NCBI GenBank assembly: GCA_903909435.1
Contig: CAIVVT010000292.1
Coordinates: forward strand, 1-64,000
From: an uncultured Acidobacteriia bacterium
GTDB lineage: Bacteria > Acidobacteriota > Terriglobia > Bryobacterales > Bryobacteraceae
DNA: 64,000 nucleotides
Direction: 5' to 3'
Shown here: in pieces, positions 15,425 through 26,139 of the stretch
How the letters are laid out: every line of letters starts with the position of its first letter
Numbering within the stretch: position 1 is the stretch's first letter
Notes under the pieces: generated by a model
What the model was told of the DNA's origin: nothing
The model's database searches: none
What the model saw: the letters and a program-made list of their open reading frames with translations, nothing else
Position numbers and translations under genes: made by a program

Positions 15425-16480
15425 CTACATGGTCAGAGTTACTTTGCTGAGCCCCCGCGGCTCATCCGGGTTGAGACCCTTCACTTCCGCCAGCGTGGCG
15501 GCGAACAACTGGGCCGGGATGATGTACGGAATTGGCGTAAAGACATCGGCCGGCAGGGGACCTGAAAAGCCGAGTTTCGCTGGAACGACCAACGCCGTCG
15601 GCGTTGCCGCTTCCTTGTTTGATTGATCGGTGATGGACAGGCTTTCGGCCTTCAGCCCGTCGAGGCGCTGCGCAAGTTCCTTCATCCCTGGCCAGGTCAC
15701 GCCAGCCGGACAGAGCAGGAAGGCTGGGAAAGCAGAACCGACCATGGCGATCGGGCCGTGCAGGATGTCGGCCTGCGAGAAACGTTCGGCGACAATGTAG
15801 TTGGTCTCCATTAACTTCAACGCCCACTCGAAAGCGTTCGCGTAGTTCAGTCCGCGGCCGATCACCACGGCATGGTCCATGAAACGGAAGCGTTCGGCGC
15901 GTGTCCGGATCAGCGGCTCCAAGGTGAGTGCGGCGGCGGTCCACTCCGGCAGCCGGCGCAAATCGTCGATGTCGATTTTCGCTCCCAGCGCCCAGGCAAG
16001 CAGGTAGAACGAGAGCAGCTGCCCGGTATAGGTCTTCGTGGCGGCAACGCTTTTTTCCTTGCCAGCCCGCACCAGCACGCTATGGTCCGAGATGCTGGCC
16101 ATGGTGCTGTTCTTCTCGTTGGTAATCCCGATGGTAAAGGCCCCGCGCTGGCGGCCCTCTTCGAGGATCACGTTGGTATCGGTGGACTCGCCCGATTGCG
16201 AGATGGCGACCAGCAGGGAATCGTCCAGCCGCAGGCTACTGTGATATAGCGTCGAGACCGAAGGGGCGGCCAGCGAGACCGGGATGCCAGTGGTGATCTC
16301 GATCAGATAGCGGCCAAACTGAGCAGCATTATCCGAGGTTCCGCGGGCGGCGAGGACCACCATCCGGGGTGGCTTTTCCTGAAAGCGGCGCTTCAGCTTT
16401 TCGAATCCGCGAAGTTCGCCGCGCAACGTCCGCTCCAGCGTGTGAGGCTGTTGCCGGATTTCATCTAACATTTTCGACAT
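15425..16480 (-). CDS. SIS-domain aminosugar-phosphate isomerase/deaminase (GlmS-C/NagB-II/AgaS-like)
   Basis: A 351-residue protein with two SIS domains, like the isomerase half of GlmS without the glutaminase domain. Motifs are AARGTSDNAAQFGRYLIE (first SIS phosphosugar loop), SQSGESTDTNVILEEGRQRGA, the KSVAATKTYTGQL stretch, and the ending DEPRGLSKVTLTM that is typical of NagB-II/GlmS-like proteins. Such stand-alone proteins usually deaminate glucosamine-6-phosphate or galactosamine-6-phosphate. The neighbouring galactose genes favour hexosamine catabolism, but the exact substrate is open. The gene precedes the symporter operon on the same strand with a 190-base gap. Confidence 0.85.
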   Translation of the reverse strand: MSKMLDEIRQQPHTLERTLRGELRGFEKLKRRFQEKPPRMVVLAARGTSDNAAQFGRYLIEITTGIPVSLAAPSVSTLYHSSLRLDDSLLVAISQSGESTDTNVILEEGRQRGAFTIGITNEKNSTMASISDHSVLVRAGKEKSVAATKTYTGQLLSFYLLAWALGAKIDIDDLRRLPEWTAAALTLEPLIRTRAERFRFMDHAVVIGRGLNYANAFEWALKLMETNYIVAERFSQADILHGPIAMVGSAFPAFLLCPAGVTWPGMKELAQRLDGLKAESLSITDQSNKEAATPTALVVPAKLGFSGPLPADVFTPIPYIIPAQLFAATLAEVKGLNPDEPRGLSKVTLTM

Positions 16481-16499
16481 GGATTGAGACTCTCTCGAA

Positions 16500-18164
16500 C
16501 TATGGTAGGACGATGGCGCGGTCCTCTGCCGCGCGGTCCTTGAACTCGAAGGGCAAGCCGCGAACTTCTGTGCCGCTCCAGACGTTCGACGTGGGGAACT
16601 CGGAGGGAGGCAAGCGCAGCAAGGTTGGGCGCAACACCAGCAGAAAGCGGCCGTTCTTGCTGGAAGACGTGTGGGAATGGAGCATCGGGATCCAATTCAG
16701 CCCGGGGAGCCCGCTGTCGATTTCGGAACTGCTGTCCTGCACCAAGCCGGCGACGACGGCGGATTCGCCGAACTTCATCCGAACCTGGACGGTGAATTTG
16801 CGGTTGGAAATGATCGGGATGCTGTCCGCGGTACTGCCGGAGAGCACCTTGTACTCGGCCTCGAATTCCAGGGTGAGACCGGCGGCGTCGTGCACGCGGG
16901 GAGTCATCTTCAGGACGATTCCCAGATCTTCAAAGGTGATGCTAGGAACGGTTGCGAAGCCGGACGAGGGCTGGCTGTTGCCCGCCCCCCAGGCCTGCTG
17001 AATGATCGGATAGCGATCTCCGATGTGCAGTGACGCGGGCTGACCGCTGATGCCTCGCAACGAGGCGTGCGTGACGGAGGTCGCCATTTGGCCCGTCAAA
17101 GTCGCTAACACGGACGCATTCGAAAGTCCGACTCCAAGAAACGTTGAGCCTCCGCCGAAAGTGGCGAGGGATGAGACCCCGCTGGGAGTGCCTGGAGTGG
17201 TCATAGTCAGTCCCGTCCGGCCGAAATCGACGATGGGGAAACTGGTCTGGAGAGTCAGGCCGCGGCTCAGATCGGACGAACTATCGACGCTGAACAACTC
17301 GACGTCAAGGAAGACCTCGGCGGGCCCGGCAAGCAACTGCCGGGCGATTTCCATGGCCGGGCGGACGCGGCTCACGCGGTCGCGGAGAATCATCGCGTGC
17401 TGGTTCGAGTCGATGGCGACCTTGGTCAGCGCGAACGCCTGGCGAACCGCATTAGACACTTCCTGCAACTCCGGTGCGGTCATGCTCTCCGGGAATGGAA
17501 TTGCGACGGCCACGCTGGGCTCAACTTCGCCGCGCTTGACGGAAGTTTCTTTCGCGAACAACGCCACGCGACTGCTCACTGGCACACAGAAGCTGTTTGT
17601 GATCAGTTCCAAGGCATAGACGGCTTCGGACCAGGAGGCGTTGTCAAGATGCAATCGCTGCGGCTGATCGGTAGCCGGAAACTCATAGTCGAAAACCGCG
17701 GTGATCCCGTACGCGGCGGCGACTTTCTCGATTAGGACACGCGGGATCTCGCGGAACGCCAGATTGTGCCGGACGCGATCGGGTATGAGCCCGGGCGGTG
17801 CCGCCAGCTCCCGGCGGTCCTCGGCATTGATCTCGGGAAGCAGCGACTCGGCCGGGTCGGGGTCGGCGAGGTCAACGGATCCGGGAGCGGGGCGCATTGA
17901 GCGGCCTAAGTAGAGCGACTGCAGCCCACGCCGCTGATAGGCTTCGGCGAGAGCACGCAGGGAGGCATCCTGCGGCTGGCGGGCAACTGCCTGTTCAGCC
18001 AGAATCCAGGCGCCTGTGTAGTCACCCTTCGCGGCCAGTTTGTGGGCCCGCCGGACCAGTTTGGACGCCCCGGGTTCGTCCGCGTGCAAATAGGCAGGCA
18101 CACATACCAGCGTCCCCGCAAAGAGGCACACGACCAGCGCTCTAGCTGCGCGCTTCCAAGCCAT
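16500..18164 (-). CDS. Orphan secretin-domain protein (type II/III secretion family)
   Basis: An exported protein with a C-terminal secretin domain. Residues 1-28 form a signal peptide, 32-85 look like a TPR-type helical repeat (KLAAKGDYTGAWILAEQAVARQP), and about 130-260 hold N-domain-like alpha/beta modules (short STN/N0-N1-like). The secretin core runs from about 290 to 535 with VPSITFEDLGIVLKMTPRVH and then SAVVAGLVQDSS...GLPGLNWIP, the family signature. At 554 residues it is near GspD/PilQ length. No pilus or secretion partner genes lie beside it, so its assembly is unknown. Confidence 0.8.
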   Translation of the reverse strand: MAWKRAARALVVCLFAGTLVCVPAYLHADEPGASKLVRRAHKLAAKGDYTGAWILAEQAVARQPQDASLRALAEAYQRRGLQSLYLGRSMRPAPGSVDLADPDPAESLLPEINAEDRRELAAPPGLIPDRVRHNLAFREIPRVLIEKVAAAYGITAVFDYEFPATDQPQRLHLDNASWSEAVYALELITNSFCVPVSSRVALFAKETSVKRGEVEPSVAVAIPFPESMTAPELQEVSNAVRQAFALTKVAIDSNQHAMILRDRVSRVRPAMEIARQLLAGPAEVFLDVELFSVDSSSDLSRGLTLQTSFPIVDFGRTGLTMTTPGTPSGVSSLATFGGGSTFLGVGLSNASVLATLTGQMATSVTHASLRGISGQPASLHIGDRYPIIQQAWGAGNSQPSSGFATVPSITFEDLGIVLKMTPRVHDAAGLTLEFEAEYKVLSGSTADSIPIISNRKFTVQVRMKFGESAVVAGLVQDSSSEIDSGLPGLNWIPMLHSHTSSSKNGRFLLVLRPTLLRLPPSEFPTSNVWSGTEVRGLPFEFKDRAAEDRAIVLP

Positions 18165-18264
18165 CTAAAGTACAGACGCTCCAAGTGCTCCAGGCGTGGA
18201 GAAGCAACCCGATTACCGTCGCCACAGCTGAGTCACGGCTGGCGATGGTCCGCAACAGCGGGTA

Positions 18265-18558
18265 CTACACGGCTGGCGGGACGTAATCGGCGGGCAGCGC
18301 CACGCCATCGCCAAAGAAGTAGATTTCCATCTGTTTCAGCAGGAATTCCTGCGCCTCGCGCGTTCCGAGGTTGAGGCGGTATTCATTCATGATCATTTTC
18401 ATGTGGTCGACCCACTGCGCCCAAGCCTGCTTGCTGACATTTTCGTAAATGCGTTGGCCCAGCGGGTGGCCGTCGAACGGCGGTTCGCTGAGGCCTTCCA
18501 ATGTTTGCTTGAGCTTGACGCAGTAAACCATGCGTTTAGGGGCGTTTTCGGTGGGCAT
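18265..18558 (-). CDS. YggX-like Fe(2+)-trafficking / oxidative damage protection protein
   Basis: A 97-residue cytoplasmic protein matching the YggX family, which protects Fe-S clusters and helps iron trafficking. Conserved parts are RMVYCVKLKQTLEGL (with the key Cys), PPFDGHPLGQRIYENVSKQAW, NEYRLN and the C-terminal QMEIYFFG. The start is the ATG at 18558 with AGGAA upstream; a 13-residue longer frame was rejected. The order and spacing suggest co-transcription with the 111-residue gene upstream. Confidence 0.85.
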   Translation of the reverse strand: MPTENAPKRMVYCVKLKQTLEGLSEPPFDGHPLGQRIYENVSKQAWAQWVDHMKMIMNEYRLNLGTREAQEFLLKQMEIYFFGDGVALPADYVPPAV

Positions 18559-18600
18559 AATGTGTTCCTGCCTTGATGCCGGGCTGAGGTGATTCAACTG

Positions 18601-18936
18601 TCAGGATAGCTCATTGTCCTGGTATTCCAGCACGATGAAGTCAGGAGCGTTGTTGCCGTTGACCGGGGTTCGCCGATGGCGTTTGGCCAGGTAATCGGAG
18701 AGTAGCAAAAGGGTCCGTCCGCCACGCTCGAACCAGCGGTGGGCCGCCTTCCGATAACGTCTTAGGAGTTCCTTGCGATTCCGCTCGCGGACATCGCAGG
18801 CGTGAAGATCCAGCAGGAACTCAACTTCCCAGGGCTGGAACGTGGTCCTGCGAAAACGTCCCGAGGCGAGGTCTGCTACCAGGTTGTCGAGATGGACCAG
18901 CCGATTCTCCAGTTCGAATGCGGGCAGGATTTCCAT
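18601..18936 (-). CDS. Conserved-looking hypothetical protein, 111 residues
   Basis: I do not recognise the family. The protein is soluble and highly charged: an Arg-rich helical middle (DVRERNRKELLRRYRKAAHRWFERGG) and an acidic C-terminus. There is no signal peptide or membrane segment. It lies 42 bases upstream of the YggX gene on the same strand, so they are probably one transcript. Confidence 0.6.
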   Translation of the reverse strand: MEILPAFELENRLVHLDNLVADLASGRFRRTTFQPWEVEFLLDLHACDVRERNRKELLRRYRKAAHRWFERGGRTLLLLSDYLAKRHRRTPVNGNNAPDFIVLEYQDNELS

Positions 18937-19132
18937 GCGCTCCCCAATTCCAATCGGCTTGGGTGATCCGAGGACTGCTCAATGTGTCCAAGGAGAACCG
19001 CCGCCCGATACCGCACCCTGCTCAGGTTGAGGTGCAAGGGGGCGGGCACAATGCCCACATCGTCAGATTTGGCGTTGGAGTGAGTGGAAAACGAACTGGA
19101 TTACGTGAACTACGGGAAACGGCCAGGCACCG

Positions 19133-19612
19133 TCAGGGGGTTGGGGCCTTCATGCGGGGATTGCAAACGGGCCAAGGGGCGAAACTCAAGGTGAGGTCCT
19201 TTGAGTCCACATAGAGATTTGTGGGATCACCCGCTCCGAAATCGAGCACCTCGATGATGCCGAGTTTGCAATGCCGAATGGCTTGTGTCTTCCTGGCGGT
19301 GATGTCCGGGACGGCGCCTTTCGGCCCCCAGTCTTCCATGAACTTCTGGAAACTATAGTCGCGGCAGGGCTTAGCGGGCTCACAGCCCCACAGTCGGTAG
19401 GCCGCATCGTACTGCTTTTCGTGCAATAGGCTGAAGAACTGGCGCGCTCGCCATTGCTCACGAACGTCGCGAAGGTTGTACGTCCCGTAAAGCGTCAAAC
19501 CCCAGTCAAGCACCCACAGCACGGCGGCAACGGCCAGCGTGATGAGGATCCAGCGGACCACCTTCTCGCGCGTTCGACCGCTCTCGCCGTACTGTGAGAG
19601 GAACTCGCTCAC
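19133..19612 (-). CDS. Single-pass membrane protein of unknown function
   Basis: A 159-residue protein with a short cytoplasmic N-terminus, one membrane helix (about 19-43, VVRWILITLAVAAVLWVLDWGLTLY-like) and an extracytoplasmic domain with three Cys in WGCEPAKPC and HCKLGI. The domain resembles the small NTF2-like/DUF4878-type folds seen in many exported proteins, which is tentative. It ends up 19 bases from the Skp gene start side and shares its strand, so it may be co-transcribed with it. Confidence 0.6.
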   Translation of the reverse strand: MSEFLSQYGESGRTREKVVRWILITLAVAAVLWVLDWGLTLYGTYNLRDVREQWRARQFFSLLHEKQYDAAYRLWGCEPAKPCRDYSFQKFMEDWGPKGAVPDITARKTQAIRHCKLGIIEVLDFGAGDPTNLYVDSKDLTLSFAPWPVCNPRMKAPTP

Positions 19613-19631
19613 TGCCCGCCTCCCGGTGCGA

Positions 19632-20165
19632 CTACTTCTTTACGGGAAAGGCCTTGTCATAGGCGGCTGTGACGTCGGCAGAGATGTCCATGGCCGGCTT
19701 GGAGAAAAGCGCGGCGGTCGAATCGACTACCAAGTCCAGGCCCTTCTCGTCGGCAACCTTCTTAATGACGTCCTGCAGATTCTTGCCAATGCGTTGGAGC
19801 ACATCCTGCCGGTCGCGGTTCACTTCGTCCTGCAGCGCCTGGGAATTGCGTTGAAGCTGAAGCTGACGCCGCTGGATACGCTGTCCCAGTTCGGCCAAGG
19901 CGGATTCATTGTACTTGCCCTGGTTCCCGCTGTAGTCCTGCTGCATCTTCGCGACTTCTTTTTCCACTTCGGCCAGTTGATCCTGGCGAGGGCCAAACTT
20001 GGCGCGAAGGTCGATTTCAGCCTGTTTCAGTTCGGCCGTTCCTTCCAGCGCCTTCTGCAGGCTGACCACACCAACCTTCAAGGGCGCCTGAGCGACCGCG
20101 GTCGCACTCAGCCCTACCAGCAGGGCCGCTGTCGCCCCGACCATCATTAACCGTGAGAATGCCAT
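19632..20165 (-). CDS. OmpH/Skp-family periplasmic chaperone
   Basis: A periplasmic chaperone for outer-membrane proteins. A signal peptide covers about residues 1-26 of the chosen frame, ending in TAVAQAP. The mature part begins KVGVVSLQKAL, the usual Skp opening strand, and continues as a long coiled coil (about 55-130, rich in Gln, Glu and Lys), closing with the strand GLDLVVDSTAALFS. At 177 residues it is normal for the family. The ATG at 20165 was chosen over 20201 because the signal peptide then starts correctly. Its usual partners bamA and lpxD are not in the window. Confidence 0.85.
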   Translation of the reverse strand: MAFSRLMMVGATAALLVGLSATAVAQAPLKVGVVSLQKALEGTAELKQAEIDLRAKFGPRQDQLAEVEKEVAKMQQDYSGNQGKYNESALAELGQRIQRRQLQLQRNSQALQDEVNRDRQDVLQRIGKNLQDVIKKVADEKGLDLVVDSTAALFSKPAMDISADVTAAYDKAFPVKK

Positions 20166-20544
20166 CGTTATGCCTACTCTCCCTGCCGCCGTCCCGATCA
20201 AGCGGGTAAGGCGTAAATCCCGTCATCGCGCACGATCAGGTGTTCCCGACCTTTTGCCCGCACTTCCGGGCGAGCCGCCCGGACTCACCGGCGATTCCCA
20301 GATTGGCTCAACGCCCCAGGCTCAATCCGCGTCGCGACCCCTCAGGGCGAACGCGCCGGGTGCGCGCAGCAAGAACCTCGGCGGCTTCAAACAGATTGGA
20401 CGCCAGCGCAGAAATTCGGTTCCGAAGCGCACACGACCGCGCGAGACCGCAGGCGCTTCATTCCACTCTGAATTGTAGAAGTAGGGCTAAGAAGGTGTCA
20501 AACCGGCTCCGTCATCCAGCGACAATCGCAACCAGGCCCGGGCG
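20166..20544. other. Intergenic region between Skp and LysR genes
   Basis: About 380 bases between two same-strand genes. I see no gene, repeat or convincing hairpin; it should hold the promoter of the Skp gene. Confidence 0.5.
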
Positions 20545-21426
20545 TCAGGCGGCTGGGGCCCGCAGCAATTCCAGAAAGACCTGAGCGGCACGCGGAAAAC
20601 TGCGCCGGCGGCGGTGGATGATACCCAGCGGCCGGATGAGCAGATCTTCCAGCCGAATGGCGCTCAGCCAGCCTTCCTGCACCTCAATGTGGAGCATCGG
20701 CTCTGGCAGAATACTGACTCCAGAGCCGAGGCGCAGCGCTTCCTTCATGCTCTGGATATTGTCAAAACGGCTCAAAATGTGGACCCGCACGGCGTGCTCC
20801 CGCAAGAAGCGCTCGATGTCTTTGCTGATCGGCAGATCTTCATCGAATCCAACGAAGTCGACTCCGTCCAATTCCGTTGGACTCATGCTCTTACGCCCCG
20901 CGAAGCCGTGAGCGGGAGAACAGGCAACGACCATTGTCTCTTCGCGCCAAGGCAGGGCGGCGATATCCCGGGTGGACTCGGGATAGCTGACCAACCCGAT
21001 GTCGACACGCTCCTCGGCTACTGCCTGGTAAACTTTCTCGGGCCGCAAGTAGTTGACTTCCAACTGGGCCATGGGAAGGCGGCGGTAAAACTCCTGCTCA
21101 AGTTTGGACATCTCCGAGATGCCCACAGAGTATATAGCGGCCACACGAACCGTACCGCCTCCGCTGCCTTTCATTTCATCCAGTGCACCTGTGAAATCCT
21201 GCTGCCGGCGCAGCACGTCGCGAGCGAAATCGTAGAACAACCGCCCCGCTGAAAGCACTTCCAACGGACGACGTGAGCGGTCCAGGAGCTGGACGCCCAA
21301 CTGCCTCTCCAACTCTTGCAGTGCCTGGCTGGCCGCGGACTGCGTAACGCCATTCATCACGGCCCCGCGGCTGATGCTGCGGCTTTGGACAATGTCCCGG
21401 AAGAGGAGCAGTTGTGTGAAGTCCAC
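20545..21426 (-). CDS. LysR-family regulator divergent from gltBD (GltC-like position)
   Basis: A LysR-type transcriptional regulator. The winged helix-turn-helix is at about residues 3-62 (LLLFRDIVQSRSISRGA, VTQSAASQALQELERQLGVQLLDR) and the periplasmic-binding-protein-like effector domain follows (VRVAAIYSVGISEM onward). The start was set at the GTG at 21426, which gives the usual VDFTQLLLF opening; ATG at 21456 is an alternative. It points away from gltB with a short shared control region, as gltC does in Bacillus, so control of glutamate synthase is likely but inferred. Confidence 0.82.
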   Translation of the reverse strand: MDFTQLLLFRDIVQSRSISRGAVMNGVTQSAASQALQELERQLGVQLLDRSRRPLEVLSAGRLFYDFARDVLRRQQDFTGALDEMKGSGGGTVRVAAIYSVGISEMSKLEQEFYRRLPMAQLEVNYLRPEKVYQAVAEERVDIGLVSYPESTRDIAALPWREETMVVACSPAHGFAGRKSMSPTELDGVDFVGFDEDLPISKDIERFLREHAVRVHILSRFDNIQSMKEALRLGSGVSILPEPMLHIEVQEGWLSAIRLEDLLIRPLGIIHRRRRSFPRAAQVFLELLRAPAA

Positions 21427-21478
21427 CGCGAGGATGGTAGCATAAGGACTCCTCATACCACAAGGCAATAATTTAACT

Positions 21479-21506
21479 TTGACTGATACAGCGAAGAGGG
21501 TATACT
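21479..21506 (+). promoter_or_regulatory. Sigma-70-type promoter for gltBD
   Basis: TTGACT (21479-21484), a 16-base spacer and TATACT (21501-21506) make a near-consensus promoter 44 bases before the gltB ATG, inside the region shared with the divergent LysR gene. Confidence 0.6.
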
Positions 21507-21549
21507 CAAAAGACCCACCTAATTCTCAAGGAAAGCGGGTCGCGCCATC

Positions 21550-24500
21550 ATGTTCGACGACCACACACCTCACGGTTTACCCGCTCCCGCGGGCTTGTAT
21601 CATCCCCGCAACGAGCGTGATGCGTGTGGCATCGGCTTCGTCGTGAACATTCACGGCAACCGGTCCCACGATATCATTTCCAAGGGCATTCAGATTCTGA
21701 TCAACCTGACGCATCGCGGTGCCTGCGGCTGCGATCCGGAGACCGGCGACGGAGCCGGCGTGTTGATTCAGATTCCGCACGAACTGTTCGCCCGGGAATG
21801 CCGGAAGCTTGGCTTCAAATTGCCGGCTCGCGGCGAGTACGGCGCCGGGTTCGTGTTCCTTCCCGTTGAACCGCAGCAGCGCTTGTTGTGCGAAGGCATC
21901 GTCGAGCGGGTGGTTCGCGAGGAAGGACTCACATTACTAGGCTGGCGCGACACCCCCCTGGACGTGAACGCCATCGGGCGTGTGGCGCGAGCGTCGCAGC
22001 CGTACATTGAGCAGATCTTCATCGGGCGCTCCGGAGAGATGAGTGAGGATGAACTTGAGCGCAAATTGTATGTCGTGCGCAAGCGCGTCGAACACGAGAT
22101 TTTCGAGTCCGAAATCCGCGACAAGTCTTTCTTTTACGTGCCTTCGCTGAGTTGCCGGACCATCGTATACAAGGGCCTGCTACTGGCGCCGCAAATCACG
22201 CGATTCTACGGGGACCTGTCAGATGTCGAATGCCTGAGCGCGCTGTGCATGGTGCATCAGCGTTTTTCGACCAACACCTTCCCCACCTGGCAACTCGCGC
22301 ATCCCTTCCGCTACATCTGCCACAACGGCGAGATCAACACGGTGCGCGGCAACGCGGCCTGGATGCACGCCCGCCAACCGATCCTGGAGTCCCCTCTATT
22401 CGGCCTGGATATCAAGAAACTGATGCCGGTGATCCAGCCGGGTGGTTCCGACTCGGCAACGCTTGATAACGTCATCGAAATGCTGTATCTCTCCGGCCGC
22501 AGCATGGCGCACGTGATGGCAATGCTGATCCCCGAAGCGTGGGACGCGGACCCGAATATGCCGCCCTCGAAGCGGGCTTTCTACGAGTACCACGCGTCGC
22601 TGATGGAGCCTTGGGATGGCCCAGCCGCCGTCGCCTTCACCGATGGCCGCGTGATCGGCGCCACGCTCGACCGCAACGGTTTGCGGCCGGCGCGTTACCT
22701 GGTGACGAAGGACAACGTACTCATCATGTCCTCAGAGACGGGCGTGCTGCCCGTGAAGCCGGAGGACGTCGTATACAAGGGGCGGCTGCAACCCGGGCGG
22801 ATGTTGTTGTGCGACACCACGCAGAAGCGCATCGTGCCGGACGAAGAGATCAAGAGCACGCTGGCTGCTCGTCAACCCTACGCCAGATGGATTGAGCAAC
22901 AGCAGATCCGCCTGGACAGCCTGCCGCAGCCGCCGCGGGTGTTTCAGACCGAGCACGAGACGGTGCTCCAACGCCAGCGCTGTTTCGGATACACTGACGA
23001 CGACATCAAGCAGTTCCTGCTGCCCATGGCAATCGGCGGACTGGACCCTGTGGGCTCGATGGGCACGGACACTCCGCTGGCCTGTCTGTCGGACAAGCCT
23101 CAACCGCTGTTCCATTACTTCAAGCAGTTGTTCGCGCAGGTCACGAACCCGCCCATCGACCCGATTCGCGAAGAGTTGGTGATGTCGCTGACCAGCTACA
23201 TCGGCACGGAGCGCAACATCCTGGCCGAGACGCCGCAGCACAGCCATACGCTCAAACTCGATCACCCGATTCTGACCAACTACGACTTGGAGAAACTGCG
23301 CCGGGTCAGCATGGGCGATTTCCTCGCTACGACGATTCCGATGCTTTACCGCGTGGAAGGCGGGGCGGTCGAACTGCAGCGGTCGCTCGACGGTCTGTGC
23401 CGCCGCACCTCGCTCGCCATCAAAAACGGCTACACCGTGATCATCCTTTCCGACCGCGGAGTGGACCAGGAATTGGCGCCGATTCCATCGCTGCTCACTC
23501 TCAGCGCAGTGCATAACCATCTGGTCAGGGAAGGCACGCGCACTCAGGTGTGCCTGATCATCGAGAGCGGCGAGCCGCGCGAAGTCATGCACTTCTGTTT
23601 GCTGATCGGCTACGGCGCAAGTGCGGTGAACCCCTATCTGGCCATCGAAACTCTGGAGAACCTGGCCTTGCGCCACATGCTGCCCGAAGGCATGACTTTC
23701 CAGCATGCGTTGAAGAACTACAAGAAGGCCGTCAACAAGGGCCTATTGAAGGTCTTTTCGAAGATGGGCATCTCGACGCTGCAAAGCTATCGTGGCGCTC
23801 AGGTCTTTGAAGCAATTGGAATCTCACGCAGTGTCATCGACAAGTACTTCACTGGCACGGCCTCGCGTATAGAGGGCATCTGCTTCGATGTGCTGGCCGA
23901 GGAGGCCCGGCGGAAACACGAATTCGCTTTCCGGCCAGTCACCGAGTCGGAAACCGACCTCGACGTGGGCGGCAACTATGCCTATCGCGCCAAGGGCGAA
24001 TATCACCTTCTAAATCCATTCACGATTTCAAAGCTCCAGCACGCCATCCGCAACGAGAGCTACTCGACATACAAGGAGTACGCTGAACATCTCAACAATC
24101 AGGCACGGCACCTCAGCACGCTACGCGGCCTGATGGAATTCAAATGGGCCGACGAGCCTATACCAATCGAAGATGTGGAGCCGGCGAGCGAGATCGTAAA
24201 GCGGTTCGCGACCGGCGCCATGTCTTACGGGTCGATCAGCAAAGAGGCCCACGAAACCCTGGCTATCGCCATGAACCGTATCGGCGGGCGTTCCAACACC
24301 GGCGAAGGCGGGGAAGACGAAGCGCGATTCCAAAAAGACGCCAACGGCGATTCACGGCGCAGTGCCATCAAGCAGGTGGCGTCCGCAAGATTCGGCGTCA
24401 CCGTGAACTACATGGTGAACGCAGACGAGTTGCAGATCAAAATCGCCCAGGGCGCCAAGCCCGGCGAAGGCGGCCAGTTGCCCGGCCACAAGGTGGATGC

Positions 24501-26139
24501 GGAGATTGCGCGCGTCCGCCACTCGATCCCCGGCGTCGGCCTGATCTCGCCTCCTCCGCACCACGACATTTACTCCATTGAGGATCTGGCCCAGCTAATC
24601 TACGACCTCAAGAACGTCAACCCAAGGGCCAGGATTTCAGTGAAACTGGTCGCCGAAGTGGGCGTTGGCACGGTGGCCGCGGGCGTTTCCAAGGCACACG
24701 CCGACCTGGTGTTGATCTCCGGAGACAACGGCGGCACGGGCGCCAGTCCGCTGACCTCCATCAAGCATGCCGGCATCCCCTGGGAACTCGGTCTCGCCGA
24801 GACGCAGCAGGTGTTGGTGATGAACGACCTTCGCAGCCGCATCCGCGTGCAAGTGGATGGAAAGCTGCAAACCGGACGGGATGTCGCCATTGGCGCGCTA
24901 CTGGGGGCAGAGGAGTTCGGGTTCTCCACGATGCCTCTAGTGGCGATGGGCTGTATCATGATGCGCAAGTGCCACCTGAACACCTGTCCAGTGGGTATCG
25001 CGACTCAGGATCCGGAATTGCGGAAGAAATTCGAGGGATCGCCAGAAGGCGTCATCCGCTACTTCTTCTACGTCGCGGAAGAATTACGCGAGATCATGGC
25101 CAAACTCGGCTTCCGCACTGTGGATGAGATGGTCGGCCGGGTTGACATGCTGGAGACGCGCCCGGCTGCCGACCACTGGAAGGCCAAGGGCATCGACCTG
25201 AGCGCCATTCTCTACTACCCGCCGGCTCCAGGCAGGGTCGGTCGGCGCTGCCTCACCAAGCAGGATCACGGGCTGGACCAGGCTCTTGATTACAGCCTGA
25301 TCGACTACGCGCAAGAAGCTATCGAGGACGGGACTCCCCTGGAGTTCAACCTGGCCATCCGCAATACGCATCGTACCGTGGGCGCGATGCTTTCGGGCGA
25401 GATCGCGCGGAAGTACGGCTCGAAGGGCCTGCCCAAAGACACCATTCGCTTCCAGTTCACCGGGAGCGCGGGACAGAGTTTCGGGGCGTTTCTGGCGCCG
25501 GGCGTCACGCTGACCCTGGAAGGCGATGCCAACGACTACGTCGGCAAAGGCTTGAGTGGCGGGCGGATCATCATCTATCCGCCGAGGACTTCGACCTTTG
25601 TGCCGGAAGACAACATCATTGTCGGCAATGTCGTACTGTACGGCGCGACCAGCGGCGAATGCTTCTTCAACGGCATGGCGGGCGAACGTTTCGCGGTCCG
25701 TAACTCGGGCGCTACGGCCGTCGTCGAAAGTGTCGGTGACCACGGCTGCGAGTACATGACGAACGGCCTGGTGGTCGTGCTGGGGCGCACGGGCAAGAAC
25801 TTCGCGGCCGGCATGTCGGGTGGCATCGCCTACGTGCTGGACGAGACGGGCGAATTCACATCGCGCCTGTGCAACCGCACCAGCGTCGATCTCGACCCGG
25901 TGTTCGACCCCAAAGACGTGAACCTGCTGCGGGACCGGATCGAGCAGCATGCGGCACTGACCGGCTCGCCGCGAGCACGCTGGATCATCGACAACTGGTA
26001 CGCCATGCTGCCCCGTTTTGTAAAGGTGTTCCCGCACGAATTCAAACGGGTCTTGGGCGCGCCGCGAACTGCGGACATGCCGAGGATCACTCTGACGCGG
26101 CCGGATTCGCAGCCGACTGTGGAGGTGCTGCATGGGTAA
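21550..26139 (+). CDS. gltB: Glutamate synthase large (alpha) subunit
   Basis: Converts 2-oxoglutarate and glutamine to two glutamates, using electrons delivered by the small subunit. The N-terminal class II amidotransferase follows a 25-residue propeptide, with nucleophile Cys26 in ERDACGIGF. The central and FMN-binding synthase domains follow, with the 3Fe-4S cysteines in [12 protein letters not shown] (Cys1135, Cys1141, Cys1146) and the GxGG-rich C-terminal beta-helix (about 1250-1480). At 1529 residues it is full length. AAGGAA lies before the ATG. It overlaps gltD by eight bases. Confidence 0.96.
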   Translation: MFDDHTPHGLPAPAGLYHPRNERDACGIGFVVNIHGNRSHDIISKGIQILINLTHRGACGCDPETGDGAGVLIQIPHELFARECRKLGFKLPARGEYGAGFVFLPVEPQQRLLCEGIVERVVREEGLTLLGWRDTPLDVNAIGRVARASQPYIEQIFIGRSGEMSEDELERKLYVVRKRVEHEIFESEIRDKSFFYVPSLSCRTIVYKGLLLAPQITRFYGDLSDVECLSALCMVHQRFSTNTFPTWQLAHPFRYICHNGEINTVRGNAAWMHARQPILESPLFGLDIKKLMPVIQPGGSDSATLDNVIEMLYLSGRSMAHVMAMLIPEAWDADPNMPPSKRAFYEYHASLMEPWDGPAAVAFTDGRVIGATLDRNGLRPARYLVTKDNVLIMSSETGVLPVKPEDVVYKGRLQPGRMLLCDTTQKRIVPDEEIKSTLAARQPYARWIEQQQIRLDSLPQPPRVFQTEHETVLQRQRCFGYTDDDIKQFLLPMAIGGLDPVGSMGTDTPLACLSDKPQPLFHYFKQLFAQVTNPPIDPIREELVMSLTSYIGTERNILAETPQHSHTLKLDHPILTNYDLEKLRRVSMGDFLATTIPMLYRVEGGAVELQRSLDGLCRRTSLAIKNGYTVIILSDRGVDQELAPIPSLLTLSAVHNHLVREGTRTQVCLIIESGEPREVMHFCLLIGYGASAVNPYLAIETLENLALRHMLPEGMTFQHALKNYKKAVNKGLLKVFSKMGISTLQSYRGAQVFEAIGISRSVIDKYFTGTASRIEGICFDVLAEEARRKHEFAFRPVTESETDLDVGGNYAYRAKGEYHLLNPFTISKLQHAIRNESYSTYKEYAEHLNNQARHLSTLRGLMEFKWADEPIPIEDVEPASEIVKRFATGAMSYGSISKEAHETLAIAMNRIGGRSNTGEGGEDEARFQKDANGDSRRSAIKQVASARFGVTVNYMVNADELQIKIAQGAKPGEGGQLPGHKVDAEIARVRHSIPGVGLISPPPHHDIYSIEDLAQLIYDLKNVNPRARISVKLVAEVGVGTVAAGVSKAHADLVLISGDNGGTGASPLTSIKHAGIPWELGLAETQQVLVMNDLRSRIRVQVDGKLQTGRDVAIGALLGAEEFGFSTMPLVAMGCIMMRKCHLNTCPVGIATQDPELRKKFEGSPEGVIRYFFYVAEELREIMAKLGFRTVDEMVGRVDMLETRPAADHWKAKGIDLSAILYYPPAPGRVGRRCLTKQDHGLDQALDYSLIDYAQEAIEDGTPLEFNLAIRNTHRTVGAMLSGEIARKYGSKGLPKDTIRFQFTGSAGQSFGAFLAPGVTLTLEGDANDYVGKGLSGGRIIIYPPRTSTFVPEDNIIVGNVVLYGATSGECFFNGMAGERFAVRNSGATAVVESVGDHGCEYMTNGLVVVLGRTGKNFAAGMSGGIAYVLDETGEFTSRLCNRTSVDLDPVFDPKDVNLLRDRIEQHAALTGSPRARWIIDNWYAMLPRFVKVFPHEFKRVLGAPRTADMPRITLTRPDSQPTVEVLHG

